A stretch of DNA of 64,000 bases from Botrimarina colliarenosi (GTDB lineage Bacteria > Planctomycetota > Planctomycetia > Pirellulales > Lacipirellulaceae). The number at the start of each line of letters is the position of its first letter. Positions within the stretch are counted from its first letter, which is position 1. Position numbers and translations under genes: made by a program. Under the pieces are notes generated by a model, which had not been told where the DNA came from, ran no database searches, and saw nothing but the letters and a program-made list of their open reading frames with translations. The stretch spans positions 62,001 through 126,000 of the forward strand of contig NZ_SJPR01000009.1 of assembly GCF_007859955.1 (NCBI RefSeq), given 5' to 3'. This document shows positions 1 through 12,281 of the stretch, one piece after another.

Positions 1-3000
1 CGTTCGCGACGAAGCCGAGCGACGCGTTCACCCCGTCGGCCGAATCCTGGTCCGTTCCGACCAGCACGCCAAAGGGGTCGTAGACGGTGATCTGCGGGTC
101 GAGCGTGTTAGCCGGCGCCGACGGTCCGAGCCTTGGCAACGCCGTTTCGAGGAGGATCCCCTGGCCCGCCTCGAGCGTGATTTCGTAGTAGTCACCCCCG
201 GATGGCAACTGGAGGACCACTTCAAACTCATGGATCGTCGCGGCGCCGAGGCCGGGGCCGTCGAGGGAGTTCAGCGGGTTGCCCTCCGGGTCGACAACCC
301 CGTCATCGACCCGCAACCGATAGCGTCCCGTGCGGAGGGGCGTCGAGCCGTCGCCGACAGCCAGCGTGACGGTGGTCGCCCCGTCGTAGAGAGGCACCAG
401 GGCGAGCACCACGTCGTCGCCGGCGCCGTCCTGGAAGACCCCATCAAAGCCGGCGCCAAGGAGCGAGAAATTAGCCGCGTTGGACGCGGCGGTCGCATCG
501 AGGACTTCGCTGAACTCAAGCGTCAGCTCGGTGAGACTGAGGTCGGTGGTGACGCCGGCCGCGGGGCTGATCGCCGTGACCCGCGGCCCCTGGAGCGCCG
601 GGTCGACCGACACGAGCGTGAGGGCGCCGACGGAGTCGATAAACCCGGGGCCGGTTGCGTCGTCGAAGCCGACGTCGAACCCCACGGTCGAGGGGTCGTC
701 CATGTCGATCGCCGACAGGGCGAGGGCGTCGTAGACCTCTGCCGGCGTCGCCAGTGGTGAAAGTTGCTTCATCAGCGCCGCCACCGCCGCCGCATGCGGG
801 GCCGCCGCCGAGGTGCCAAAGAAATTGGGGAACCCATCCCCGTCGACGTCGCTGCCGAAGAACGTCGTATTGGTCCCGTCGGGCGCGACCAGATTGGGTT
901 TGCTCCGCAACTCGTTGATGCGATTGCCGGCGAGGTCGAACAGCGTCGGAATCCCCCCCGCCGAGGAGAAGCTCTCGAGCGACGGGGCCGATGCGCCAAA
1001 CGCGGGCGTGGCGCGGTAGTCGGCCGCTCCGATCGCCATCGCGCCCGCCGCGTTGGCGTGGCCGTAGGCGGTCGCGCTGTTGCTGGCGTACTCGTCGACC
1101 GTGAGCGTGTCGAACGAGACCCACTTCATCAAGCCGGGCGCGGCTCCTCCCGCCAGGCCGATGGCGATGTTGAGCGAGGAGGAACCAGACGTGTTGGTGA
1201 AATTCATCACCTCCAGCGCGTCGCCCCCCAGGTTGCGGGTCGTGCTCGACGCAAGGACCGACGTGCCCGTCGAGTTGAGGACGTAGACATCGAGGTCGTT
1301 TTGCGTTCCGGCGCCGCCGCTAACCGAGAAGAAGGGCGAGTCCCACTGGAACGACAGGATGAAGGAGCTGCCGACGGGGACGGTGATTCCCTGCAGCGTA
1401 TCGACGCCCGGGCCCGGGTCGAAGTCGTGCAACTCGGCGCCGAAGCGTGACTCGCCGCTGCCGCGGAAGGCGTCGTCCCACGAATCCCTGCCGTTGTTGC
1501 CCGCCGACGAGAAGTAAGTCGCTCCGTTGGCGACGACCGTGTCGATCGCTTGAGCGATCACGCCGTCCTGGAACATCGGCTCGGCGAAATAGATGACGTC
1601 GTCAACGATGACGTCGGCGCCCGCGACACTCTGTAGCTCGAGGATTCCGTTGGCGAAGTCGGCCTGCCCATTGAAAGCGGTGTGAAAGGCGAGGGCTGCG
1701 CCCGGCGCGACGTCGTGCACCAACTGCGCCATCGCCCTGCCCTCGCCCGTGCCGGAGGTGTCGGAAAGCACGTTAACGGGGGTCGTGTTCCCGAAGGGAT
1801 TACCGACGCCCGGCAGATCGCCGAAGGCCACATCCGACGCGCCGGAACCGAAACTGTCGGAGAGGACGCCGATGGTCACGCCGGCGCCATCGACGCCAAA
1901 CAGCGAGCGGGCGGCGTCCGACCCCATCGACCGATCGCCCTGGCTGGTGGTCCTGCCGACGTTCGTCATCGGTCGGTAGGAGGCCCGCGCGAATCGCATC
2001 GCAGTTAGTTCGGCCATTCCGCCGAGCGCCTCCACAGGCATCCAGCCCGAGACGGTCCGGCTGTAGACCGACCCCCCCTGCATGCCCAAATCCTCCAGCC
2101 GCGTCAGGAGCTCCAACCCGTCCTCTTCGGCAAAAGCGTCCACCAGCACCCAGCCATCCTGAATCTCGACCAAGTTGCGTGCGCCGCTTGATGACGCGTT
2201 GGCGTGGGCGGCGAGGTCCAAGCCGAGGGTCTCCCGATAGATCGCGGCGAGATCGGCGCCGATCTTCTTGCCGAGGTCGTCTTGATTCGCCGCCGCGCCG
2301 AGGAACTCCGCCTGGGGCGTCGCGGTGAGGTCGGGTATGAGGCCGGGCGTGGGGTCGTAGTAAGGCCCCGCGGCGCCGGTCTCTGGCGTCGCGCCGGGGC
2401 CCACGGCGATCGGAGGCACGAATCCAAACGGTGCGACCCCGGAGCCGTCGTCACCACCGAGCGCCGAAACCGCAAAGCCGACGGCAAAGGTGTCGAGCAA
2501 GGCTCCGGTGTCGGGGTCCAGCCGATAGATGACCCCTGACGAGTACGCCGAGACGTAGAGCGACCCCGCCACGTACGCCAACCCGTAGGCGCTCGAGCTG
2601 GGCGAACTGAACGAGTTAACGGCCGTCCCGGTCGCGACATCTACTTCGTAGATGAAGCCGTTCGACAGGAAGTCGTTGACGAAGATCGAACCACGCGTCG
2701 CAGCGCCAGCCGCTCCACCCCGCACCGAGACGGGTAGTAGAAAGCTCCCCACGACGGTGTCGGTCACGGTGTCGACGAAGTAGGCCCGCGCCTCGATCGT
2801 GTCGATCACCACCAGCCGCCCGCCGTAGTAGGCGAGGCTGTCAACCGTCGTCGGAAGGCCCATGCTCGCGAAAGAGTCGGTGTCGAGCACCTCGCCGGTC
2901 GCCGGGTCTATCTCGTAGAGCAGCGTGCTGCCGACGCCGAAATCGCCTTCCGAATAGAAGAGGGAGCCGCCGCCCATCGCGAGGCCGTCCGGCCCGCCGG

Positions 3001-6000
3001 TGGGCGCCTCGGGCAACGGGATCGTGGCGATCGGCTCACCCGTCTGTGGGTCGATCTCGACGACCGCCGACGAATTGACATTCACCGCATAGAGACGGTC
3101 GCCGCCGCTTGGTTCGAATCCCAAGAAGCCCAGACCCGAGCCGCCGACGGCAAGTTCTCGTACCGAGGGGCTGGCCGAAGAGCCGTTCGGCTCCGCCTCG
3201 AACACCGCGCCGGCTGTCACGACGACGCTGTACCGACCCGCCTGTTGCGAGACAACCCGCACGCCGATGACGCCATCTTGAGCAGGCGTGTACCCCAAGA
3301 CCCCGAAGTCGTAGTTCTCCACCACCTCGCCGGATGGCGCCGCGACGCCGCTCGCCAAGACAACGCCGGACATCGGATCGACGATCTGGAGCGTCACGCC
3401 CGCGAAGTCGGCGTTCTCTTGCGACGCAAGAACGACGTCGATCGGCACGCCGCCAACCACCGGCAGGGTGAACTCGTCGAGGTCGGCAATCGACGCACCG
3501 GCCGCTTCGACCCGCAGGTCGTCAATGAACCAGCCTTCATAGTTATTAGCGACCGCGTCAACCGAGTCGAAGCGGAAGCGGAGCTGAATCGACCGGCCGG
3601 CGAACTGGCTGAGGTCCACTGAAACGGTCCGCCAATCGCCGGCCGTGTCGCTAGCGAGCGTGCCGTTGGTGGTGAGGAGGATCGGCGTCACGACGCCGCC
3701 CGACACAACCGCGACCTCGGCGACATCGTTCAACCGGTCGGTCTCGATCAAGTGATTGAACGTGAGCCAGGCGCCCCCCGTGTCGGGAATCGCGATCGTC
3801 GGCGAAGTCACGACGCCTTCCACCGGGACGCCGGAGTTGTAGTCGCCTCCGCCGAAGGGGCCCGTATTCTGGCCGAAGTAAAGGCTGTTGGGGGCGGAGT
3901 GATTCGGGAGGCCGTCGAGTTGCCGGCCCGTCGAAAGGTCCCACAATCCGGCGCCGGCGCCGAAGTTGTTGTTGACGATAAAACCGCCCCGACCCAGATT
4001 AAAATCCTCCGTGTAGATGGTCGAACGCGACGGCGTCGGCGCCGCCTGACCGAGGACGGCGTAGCGGCTCTCGGGCAGAGAGACCAGCGAGCCGTCAATC
4101 GCGAGCGGATTTGAGAGCCCCGAGTCGAGCGGTCCCAAGTCGAGCGACGTGTTGAGAAAAACGTCCAGTCGGTAGCTGGTCGGCTTGTCGCCCACGACTC
4201 GCAGCGTCAGCGGACTGTCGATCGGCATCGCGACGGCTTGCAACACCGCCGCCGCGCCGGCGACGGGCGCCGTGATCGGGCCGCTGAGGCCGACGGCCGA
4301 GACGTTGAGCGTGGCGGTCGGGTCGGTGGGCGTCACGGTGACGGCGATCACCTCGCCCGCCGCGAGCGACAAGACGAAGTCGTCGAAGTCACCCGGCCCA
4401 TTGAGGATGCCGGCGTTGTTCTCGCTAGCGAAGACCAAACCGCCCAGCGGCTCGAGCCGCGTGAAGTCGGCGATTGTCCTGACGCCCGCCGAATCGATCT
4501 GAAAACCTAACGTGTAGTCGCCGCCAGGAATCCCGTCGCCGCTCGGCGCGCCGTCGAGCGGCGTCCCCAATGGCTCGCCATCGAGGACGTTCCCGACGGC
4601 GTCGACGAAGGAACCCGCCACGAGCGTGAACTCGTACGCTCCTTCGTCGAGCGCCGTGTAGTCGACGGTGAACGTCTGGCTCGCCGAATCGTACGAGAAG
4701 GCTTCCGCGGCGACGCTCGACCCCGAAACGGTCTCGACGAGACGGAACGAATCGAAGGTGAGTAGCGACTCGTCGATCGGCTCGCTGAACGTCGCCGAGA
4801 TAGCATGGTCGCCGTTCAGATAGGTCACGCCCAGCGGCAGAGAGAGGCCGTCGATCCGGGCCGCTTGGACGATCGGTGGCGTGTTGTCGATCTCGAAGGT
4901 GAAGGTCTGGTCCGCGTTGGCCAGGCCTTGGAGGTCGGTAACAGCGCCGGCCGGGAGCGTAACGGTGAAGGCTCCATCGCCGAGCGCAGCCGAGGGATCG
5001 ATCTCAAATCGATACGTGAGTGAATCGATCTGAATGACGCTCAACGCGCCGGCCACGCCGTTCAGTAACAGATCGCTGGCCTCGACCTCGCCCGCCAACA
5101 GGGGCTCCGAGAACACGAGATCAATCGCCGAGGGCAGCGCGTTGAGGAGTTCGCCGTCGGCGGGGGAGGTCGCAACGATCTCGGGCGCCCGGGCGCCGCC
5201 GGTGGCCCCGGTGAGGGACACGTAGTACTCGCCCGCCAATCCCAACGCGGAGACTCGTAAGCGGTAGGCGCCCGCCTCGGCGGCACTGTAGAGCAGGGAC
5301 GTTCCGTCGCTTACGACTTGCGTCCCGCTAGGATCGAACAGGGCGACCCGCGCCAGCGGCGAGTCGCTGGGCACGAACTGATGCGCGCCGGGAGTTGTCT
5401 TGGCGAGCAGCAACGCGGCGGGGCTGTCGGACCCGTCGTCCAGAGCGCCGGGCGTCGCGACGTACCACTGGCCGACTTGGAACGCTTCCCCGGTCGGGGA
5501 AATCGCTCCCGGCAAGCGGTACGCGTAGGCGTCGGTGTATTCCCAGGGTGAGCCGGCGCCATCGACTCCGAACGGACCGTACAGGTCGAGGATCGACGAC
5601 CCATCCGCCGCATCGGTGACGGCGTAGCGATCGTTGCCGTCGCCGATGAGCTCGTCGGCGTAAACGTCGGCGGCGAATCCGTAAACGCTCTCGAAAACGG
5701 CGCGGCCGCCGTTCGCCGACGACGCGATCATCAGCGAGGCGCCGGCGCCAATCGTCACTCCCGTCAGGTCGATATCGACCGTGCGGTCGGTGTTGGCGTT
5801 CGTCTGGACAATCAGTCCGCCGGCGGTGAAGGTGAACGGAGCGGAGTTCGTGTTCGTGATCTCGACAAACTTCGGGTTGCCGTCTGCGATCGCGCCGTCG
5901 ACGACCTCGGAGATGATCACGCCGCCAGGAAGCCCCGTGGCGAGAGGATTGTTGAACTCCCCTGCCCCGCCGCCCGGCAGCGAGACCGACGCCGATAGCG

Positions 6001-9000
6001 TGTCGCCGGCATTGAGCGTCACGAGGTACCAGTCGTCGTCACCGCCGACGCCTTCCTGATCGGGACCCACAACCGCGCCGAGCACACCAGCAAGGCCGCC
6101 CACGTCTTGGGCCGTTTCAAACGAATCGTTCGACCCTCGATCGAGGGCGGCGTCGCGGGTCAAAACTATGTCGTATTGCCCGGTCCCGGCGACGCGCAAG
6201 AAGTAGTCTTCCAACGCCCCGTCAGACGTCCTATCGACGTAGTTTTCGAAAAACCATCCTCCGTCGACCGAGGGCGTGCCGGAGGCGATCAGCGTCACTC
6301 CGTCGGCGGCGTACAGTTCGGCCGTAACGCCCTCGGCCCCAACCAGAGCCGCCGTCGCCGCTTGGCCGTCCGCCAATTCGAACCGGTACCAGTCGTCGCC
6401 CAGGACACCCGCGACCGCGTACGCCACGTCGATGGTGACATTTCCAGGCCCGATCCCCGAATTGACGGCGGTCGAAGGAGTCACCGTCAGCGTGATCGTC
6501 CCGTCCGCCGCCAGCAGGGCCGCCGTGGCTGCAGGAATCGTGAATTGCGCTGTCGAAAGCCCCCCTTCCGAGCCACCCGACGCAAAAAGGACTTGTGAGA
6601 AGAGCCCCTCGGCATCGACCGTGAAGAACTCGGTCGTGGAACCCAGGTCGGCCTCCGTGTTCACCGTGACAACGACGTCACCAACCGGCGTCGGCGTCTG
6701 GACGAAGTCGAACGTCAAGATGTTGGGGGCGAAGGCCCGACCGAGGTCCGTCAGGCTCGCCATGTACGTTGGGCCGACGCTCGACACCAGGCCTGTCACC
6801 GCCGCGTGCTCGCTCAAGACACCAAAGCGCCCTGAAGCCAGAGGGGTAAAGTCGAGCGTCTCGGCCTGCGCTGGGGATGCGTTGTCGGCGCCGCCTAGTT
6901 CCTCGCGCTCGGGCTGGGCGTTCAGTAGCGCGTGCAAAGTGAAGCCACCGGTCGTGTCCGAGTCGCCGGCTACTTCGATGCGGTAGGTCCCGCTGACGCC
7001 GACCGGGAGACTCTGGAGGACCGCCGCCTCGCCGGCCGCCGCGGCGGTCGCGACGGCCAGTGACTCGCCGTTGGGTCCGAACAGCTCCACCAGCGCGCTG
7101 ATTTCGCCGTCGATCACCACGCTGATCGCTTGCCCCACGTCGAGGTCGACCTCAAACGCGTCGATATCGCCCGCGGGGCTGATGTAGCCCGACGCACTGG
7201 CCTCGTAAACGAGCCCCCCCGCCAGGCCTCGCGGCGTGAAGTCCACCAGCGGCGACGTGACCGTATCGACCGAGAAATTGACGACGAAGTCGCCGCCCGG
7301 GACGCCGTCGCCCGAAGGGATCGTCGTCACAGGATCGGCCTCGCCGTCGAGCTCGAGCCCGAGGACATCGACGAAGGCGCTGTCGATCAAGCGGAGGACG
7401 AAGGCGTCCTCGGGAAGGTTGGCCGTTGTGGTCACCGTCAACGACAGCGTCGCGACGTCGAACGTCACGCTCTCGATCGGCTGCGACCCCGTCCTGCTCC
7501 CGACAAGCGACACGCCGCTGGGGGTGAGGGCCGACTGATCGAGCGGCTCATCAACGACAAAAGTAAACGTTCGGAAATCGGGCGGTCGACTCTCCCCCTC
7601 GACGACGGATGTGCCGACGATCCTGGGGCCTTGGCCATCGACGACGACGGCGATCGAGAACCCCTCGAGCGGCCGACCGTCCAAGGCGACAAGCGAGCCG
7701 GCTGCTAGCTCCAGAGTGTGGACGCCGTCGGCTAGCGCCGGGAGTGCGAAACTCAGAATGTTGGGGTCGACCACCGTCAGACCCGTCGCTGCGCCGAAGC
7801 CATCAATGAGCAAGTCGGACGTCGCCACCGAGTCGAGCCGCAGGTCGGCGTCCAGATCGACGGTGAACGTTGTCAGACCGCCCGGCAAGAACGTGTCGCC
7901 ATCGACGGCCGACGACGCGACCACCTCGAACGGGTCCGGCGCCGCGGTCGTCCCGGTGACTTCGACGGCGTAGTCGCCGACCGTCTCGCTCTCGCCGAAG
8001 AGTCGCAGCGTGTAAGCGCCCGTTTGCGACGCGGCAAACGACAGGGTCTCGTCGCCAGCGGCGTTGACGTGCGGCACGACCGAGCCGTCGGGCGCGATGA
8101 CCTCGACGGCGGCGTCGAGATCGTTGAGAAACTCGTACGGACCGGCGCCCGGCGTGTAGGTCCTTATCTGGACGGCGTCGCCAGCGATCGCCTTGAACGT
8201 GTAGACGTCGGGGCGCAGCTCCAATCGCGGGATTGGCGGCGCGCCGATCGTGGCGAAGAGCGACTCGACGTCGGACTGGCTCGACCCAAAGACGATCTGG
8301 AAATCGCGGGTGACGGCTGCGCCACTCGGGAGGTTGCCGATGTTAAAGGCGAGATTTATCGCGATGTCGTCGGACACGCCACCGGGGTCAGCGGGCGAGT
8401 CGATGACGACGAAGGGATTGGTAATCGTGAACCCCTCGGCCGACACCACGACATCGGGGTCGTTCGAACCCAGCCCGATCGACTTGCCCCCTGCCGACGC
8501 GACAACCAGCGTTCCCGCCGAAGTGACATCGTTGGACGTTGAAGACGTCGTTGAAGAAGGGTCCGGGTCGATGTTCTCCAAAAAGGCCAACCCGCTCAGC
8601 ACGGCGCCCGACTGATTATCGATGGTGGTCGTGACGTGCATGAAGTCGTCACCATCGGTCCATTGGACGGTGCGTTGGAAGGTGACGCCGGGCGAGATTT
8701 CCCCTTGGATTCGATAGGCATGGTGGTTCGCCTGAGAGATGTCGTAGATGGCGACCGGGAACGATGGGCTAGAAACCGGCGAGTTGTTCGCGAACGTTTG
8801 GCCGTTGAACGCGACCGAATAGCCCGCCAGAAAGGTCCCCCGGTTAACGATCTCAACGCCGCCGTGAGAGATGCCGACGCCCGGCCCAGAGAACGAACCG
8901 TCGACCGCAAAGCCAACGCTCAGCGGCGAGCCCACGACATCAAAGGGGGCGACGAGGGGCGTCTCAAGCGAAACATCAGCGTCGACATAACCGAGGGCTG

Positions 9001-9334
9001 TCTCGCCGGACCGCAACGGCATGGGATCTGGCGCGAGGCCGCTGAAGGAATTCAGTTTTCCTTCTTTAAGGGCGACGAGCCGATACTCCCCCGAGGCGCC
9101 GGAAACGCGTAGGTAATAGCGATCGGCCGCGTTGTCGGAGGTCGTGTCGACGAAGCCGCTTATCGCAATCCCGACCGAGTCGCCGGACGGGCGCCCCGTT
9201 GCGAGGAGCGTTACGCCGTCGGCGGCGTAGAGTTCGAGGATGGCGCGGTGGGCCCCCGAGAGGGCGACCGTCGCCGCTTGGCCGTCCGCCAAATCGAAAC
9301 CGTACCAGTCGTCCCCCGATGCGTCTGCGATCGG
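1..9334 (-). CDS. Giant S8/S53-like peptidase surface protein, main part (continues past left edge)
   Basis: The frame of the preceding fragment stays open from 9334 to base 1 and off the window. In protein order: PPC/Ig-like modules; a second copy of the 9335-9940 module (about 6430-6900); a lamin-tail-like domain (about 5930-5440); SbsA-like Ig domains (for example SPADGELLNALPSAIDLVFS); a MAM-like jelly roll (about 4010-3480); a beta-propeller of repeated YEIDPxTG motifs (about 3180-2490); and a subtilisin-fold peptidase (about 1980-560) with GVLSDSFG for the Asp, GEGRAMAQLVHD, and GTSAAAPHAAA for the Ser. The usual His helix carries Glu, as in S53-like members of the S8/S53 clan. A further PPC domain (YDPFGVLVGTDQDSADG) reaches base 1. 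If translated separately, the first ATG after the stop is at 9022, without a signal. Likely a cell-surface adhesin/protease; the substrate is unknown and the C-terminus is not visible. Confidence 0.8.
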
Positions 9335-10135
9335 TTAATCAACGTCGATGGTGACGTCGCCCGAACCATAGCCCGAGTTGACCGAACTAGAAGGGGTGAC
9401 GGTTAGTGTGATCTGGCCGTCGGCGGCTAATTGAGCGGCCACCGCCTGGGGGATCGTAAACTGGTCCGTTGAGAGCCCCCCTTGGGACCCTCCGGTCAAG
9501 AAAACGTTCTGCGTGAACAAGCCCTCGGCGTCGATCGTGAAGTACTCGGAGGCGGAGTCCAGGTCGGTTTGTGCGACCACCTTGAACACCACATCGTTCA
9601 GCGGTGCGGGAGTCCCCGTAAACGCGAACGTCAGGACGTTCGGGTTGAACGCCCGCCCGTAGTCAGTCAGGCTCGCCGTGAAAGTGGGGCCCGAGGCGGC
9701 GCCCTCGCCAACTATCGCCGCACGTTGCGCCGTGAGCGGGCCGACCGCGGCGAACGCTGGCTCGAGGTCTTCGGCCTCGGCGGGCGAGTCGTTCGAGGGT
9801 CCGCTATGGCTCTCGCCCTCCCAGGCCGCGTTCAGGACGGTGCTCAGAGTAATTGCGTCGAAGGGGACCCCGTCGCCGCTCGAGACGCTGATCGTATAAA
9901 CTCCCGCCAAATCAATGGGCAGTGACGACACCGCCGCGGCGTCACCTGCGGCGGGAACGCTCGTAGCGGCAATGGTCGCGCCGAGCGGGTCGACGACGGT
10001 CAGATTAGCCGTCGAGAAACCGGTGGCCGACAACGAAAGCGACTGCCCCGCGTCCAGCGCAACCTCGTACGACTGGATCGGGTTGCCCGGGTCAACGACC
10101 GCGGCGAAAGTCGACGCGTAGATCAACCCACCAGC
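4430..10135 (-). repeat. Tandem protein-level supermodules inside the giant gene
   Basis: The PPC-type opening GGLIYAS near 10120 recurs as GGLVYEAS near 7215 and GGLVFAS near 4440. Each is followed by the same order: PPC sandwich, a VLNA/LLNA linker with SPAEAEDL-like acidic text, and an ITLTVTPS..VTIDV module in the first two copies. Unit spacing is about 2.9 and 2.8 kb. The repeats are diverged in sequence, so this is old internal duplication and not an assembly duplication. Confidence 0.65.
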
Positions 10136-10282
10136 CGGGTCGAGCGGCGCTAACGCCGGTAGCGGCTGGACGGCGAGGAGGTCTCTCGCTTCGAGCCTCT
10201 CCGCACGCCGCACGCGGTGCCGGGACCTCCTTTTGTTAACGACCTGCGAGCTTCTCGATCGACGCATCTTGCGATTAGGCAC
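9335..10282 (-). CDS. N-terminal fragment of giant surface protein (broken by in-frame TAA)
   Basis: This 315-residue fragment begins with a very basic N-terminus followed by ERLEARDLLA, the atypical export-type leader common on giant planctomycete surface proteins. It continues with a PPC-like beta-sandwich (about residues 45-140) and a module ending GSGDVTIDVD, where a TAA at 9335-9337 stops translation. The same frame reads on past the stop as PIADASGDDWYGFDLADG. A paralogous module in the same protein (around 6370-6450) reads VTIDVAYAVAGVLGDDWY at this point, so the TAA sits where a Tyr codon (TAC) is expected. I therefore read it as the 5' part of a gene of more than 3,400 codons, interrupted by a nonsense change or a sequence error. 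There is no clear Shine-Dalgarno; the nearest GAGG is about 25 nt upstream of the ATG. Gene confidence is high; the status of the stop is open. Confidence 0.85.
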   Translation of the reverse strand: MPNRKMRRSRSSQVVNKRRSRHRVRRAERLEARDLLAVQPLPALAPLDPAGGLIYASTFAAVVDPGNPIQSYEVALDAGQSLSLSATGFSTANLTVVDPLGATIAATSVPAAGDAAAVSSLPIDLAGVYTISVSSGDGVPFDAITLSTVLNAAWEGESHSGPSNDSPAEAEDLEPAFAAVGPLTAQRAAIVGEGAASGPTFTASLTDYGRAFNPNVLTFAFTGTPAPLNDVVFKVVAQTDLDSASEYFTIDAEGLFTQNVFLTGGSQGGLSTDQFTIPQAVAAQLAADGQITLTVTPSSSVNSGYGSGDVTIDVD

Positions 10283-10605
10283 AGGAGGTCCTCGTAAGCG
10301 TCAGTTCACAGATGAGTAGCAGGCATAGACGCAGGCTCAACTTCAACGCATGATCAACTCGGTTAACTTGGCCGCATAGTATATCGCGATCCCAAGCCCA
10401 ACAAGCACCTCGAACCAGTCCCGCTCGTGAGGCACAGGCTGATCACTCGGTTCGACGAACGCGGCGACGACAAGCGTTCACGGATCGTCGGTCGGGATTC
10501 AGCCGCACGCTTCCCTTAACGCCTTCTTCGCGAATGAAGGCGAGTAAACGCGGTGCTTGTCGCAAGAGAGGGGCCCTAGCAGCAGCCAGACCTGGTAGTT
10601 TTCCA

Positions 10606-10743
10606 CTAGCGCCTTGTCAAAGCTAGAAGATGGGGGTCGGCGCCATGAGCCGTTTTGGCGCTAGCCACGGTTCTTGGTGATTCAACCGAGGCTAGCGCCC
10701 AATCGGCTCATCCTAGGATTCAGCTTCGACAAAGCGCTAGCTG
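10606..10743. repeat. Long imperfect inverted repeat (REP/MITE-like)
   Basis: The arms at 10606-10666 and 10690-10743 are inverted copies of each other. The inner 22 bp (10645-10666 against 10690-10711) match at 20 of 22 positions, and 5 more pairs (CGGTT/AACCG) extend into the 23-nt spacer. The outer parts match more loosely: CTAGCGCCTTGTCAAAGCT against CTAGCGCTTTGTCGAAGCT. The structure could be a dispersed palindromic repeat, a remnant of a small nonautonomous element, or a bidirectional transcription barrier between the two minus-strand units. No transposase remnant was seen beside it. Confidence 0.7.
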
Positions 10744-10756
10744 TGTCGAAGCTGAA
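10719..10756. terminator. Perfect 13-bp stem-loop
   Basis: TTCAGCTTCGACA (10719-10731) is perfectly complementary to TGTCGAAGCTGAA (10744-10756) across a 12-nt loop. It shares its left arm with the larger inverted repeat, so alternative foldings are possible. There is no T-tract on either side, so a terminator role after xylA is only a guess; it may equally be part of a mobile repeat. Confidence 0.4.
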
Positions 10757-10913
10757 CGCGTTGGGCCCGCGGCCGACGTCGATGAAGACGCCGCCTCCGA
10801 CTCACAACGATCGACGCAAAACGCCACGACTTCGAACTATTCCGGTGTGAGCCTCCAAGCGGCTCGAGCGACGGCCTGCGATGAGGTGCGCGATCTATTT
10901 CGAAGTCGACTGC

Positions 10914-12227
<1,314 letters not shown>

Positions 12228-12281
12228 AGAACGGTGACGCAGTTAAAAGGAGGAGTCGAGGAAGACGCGGGACCGCCGAGG

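Larger units (their letters stand above)
10283..10913. other. Noncoding interval between giant surface gene and xylA
   Basis: This stretch of about 630 bases holds no convincing gene; a 91-codon plus-strand frame at 10655-10930 has no family signature and lies over the inverted repeat. The right half carries a long imperfect inverted repeat (10606-10743) and a perfect 13-bp hairpin (10719-10756), listed separately. The left part should hold the promoter of the giant gene, but I could not identify convincing -10/-35 boxes. Confidence 0.6.

Noticed and set aside
230-760. Plus-strand frames within 1-9300
   Set aside because: The minus frame encodes continuous subtilisin, propeller and PPC domain sequence; plus frames are by-products.
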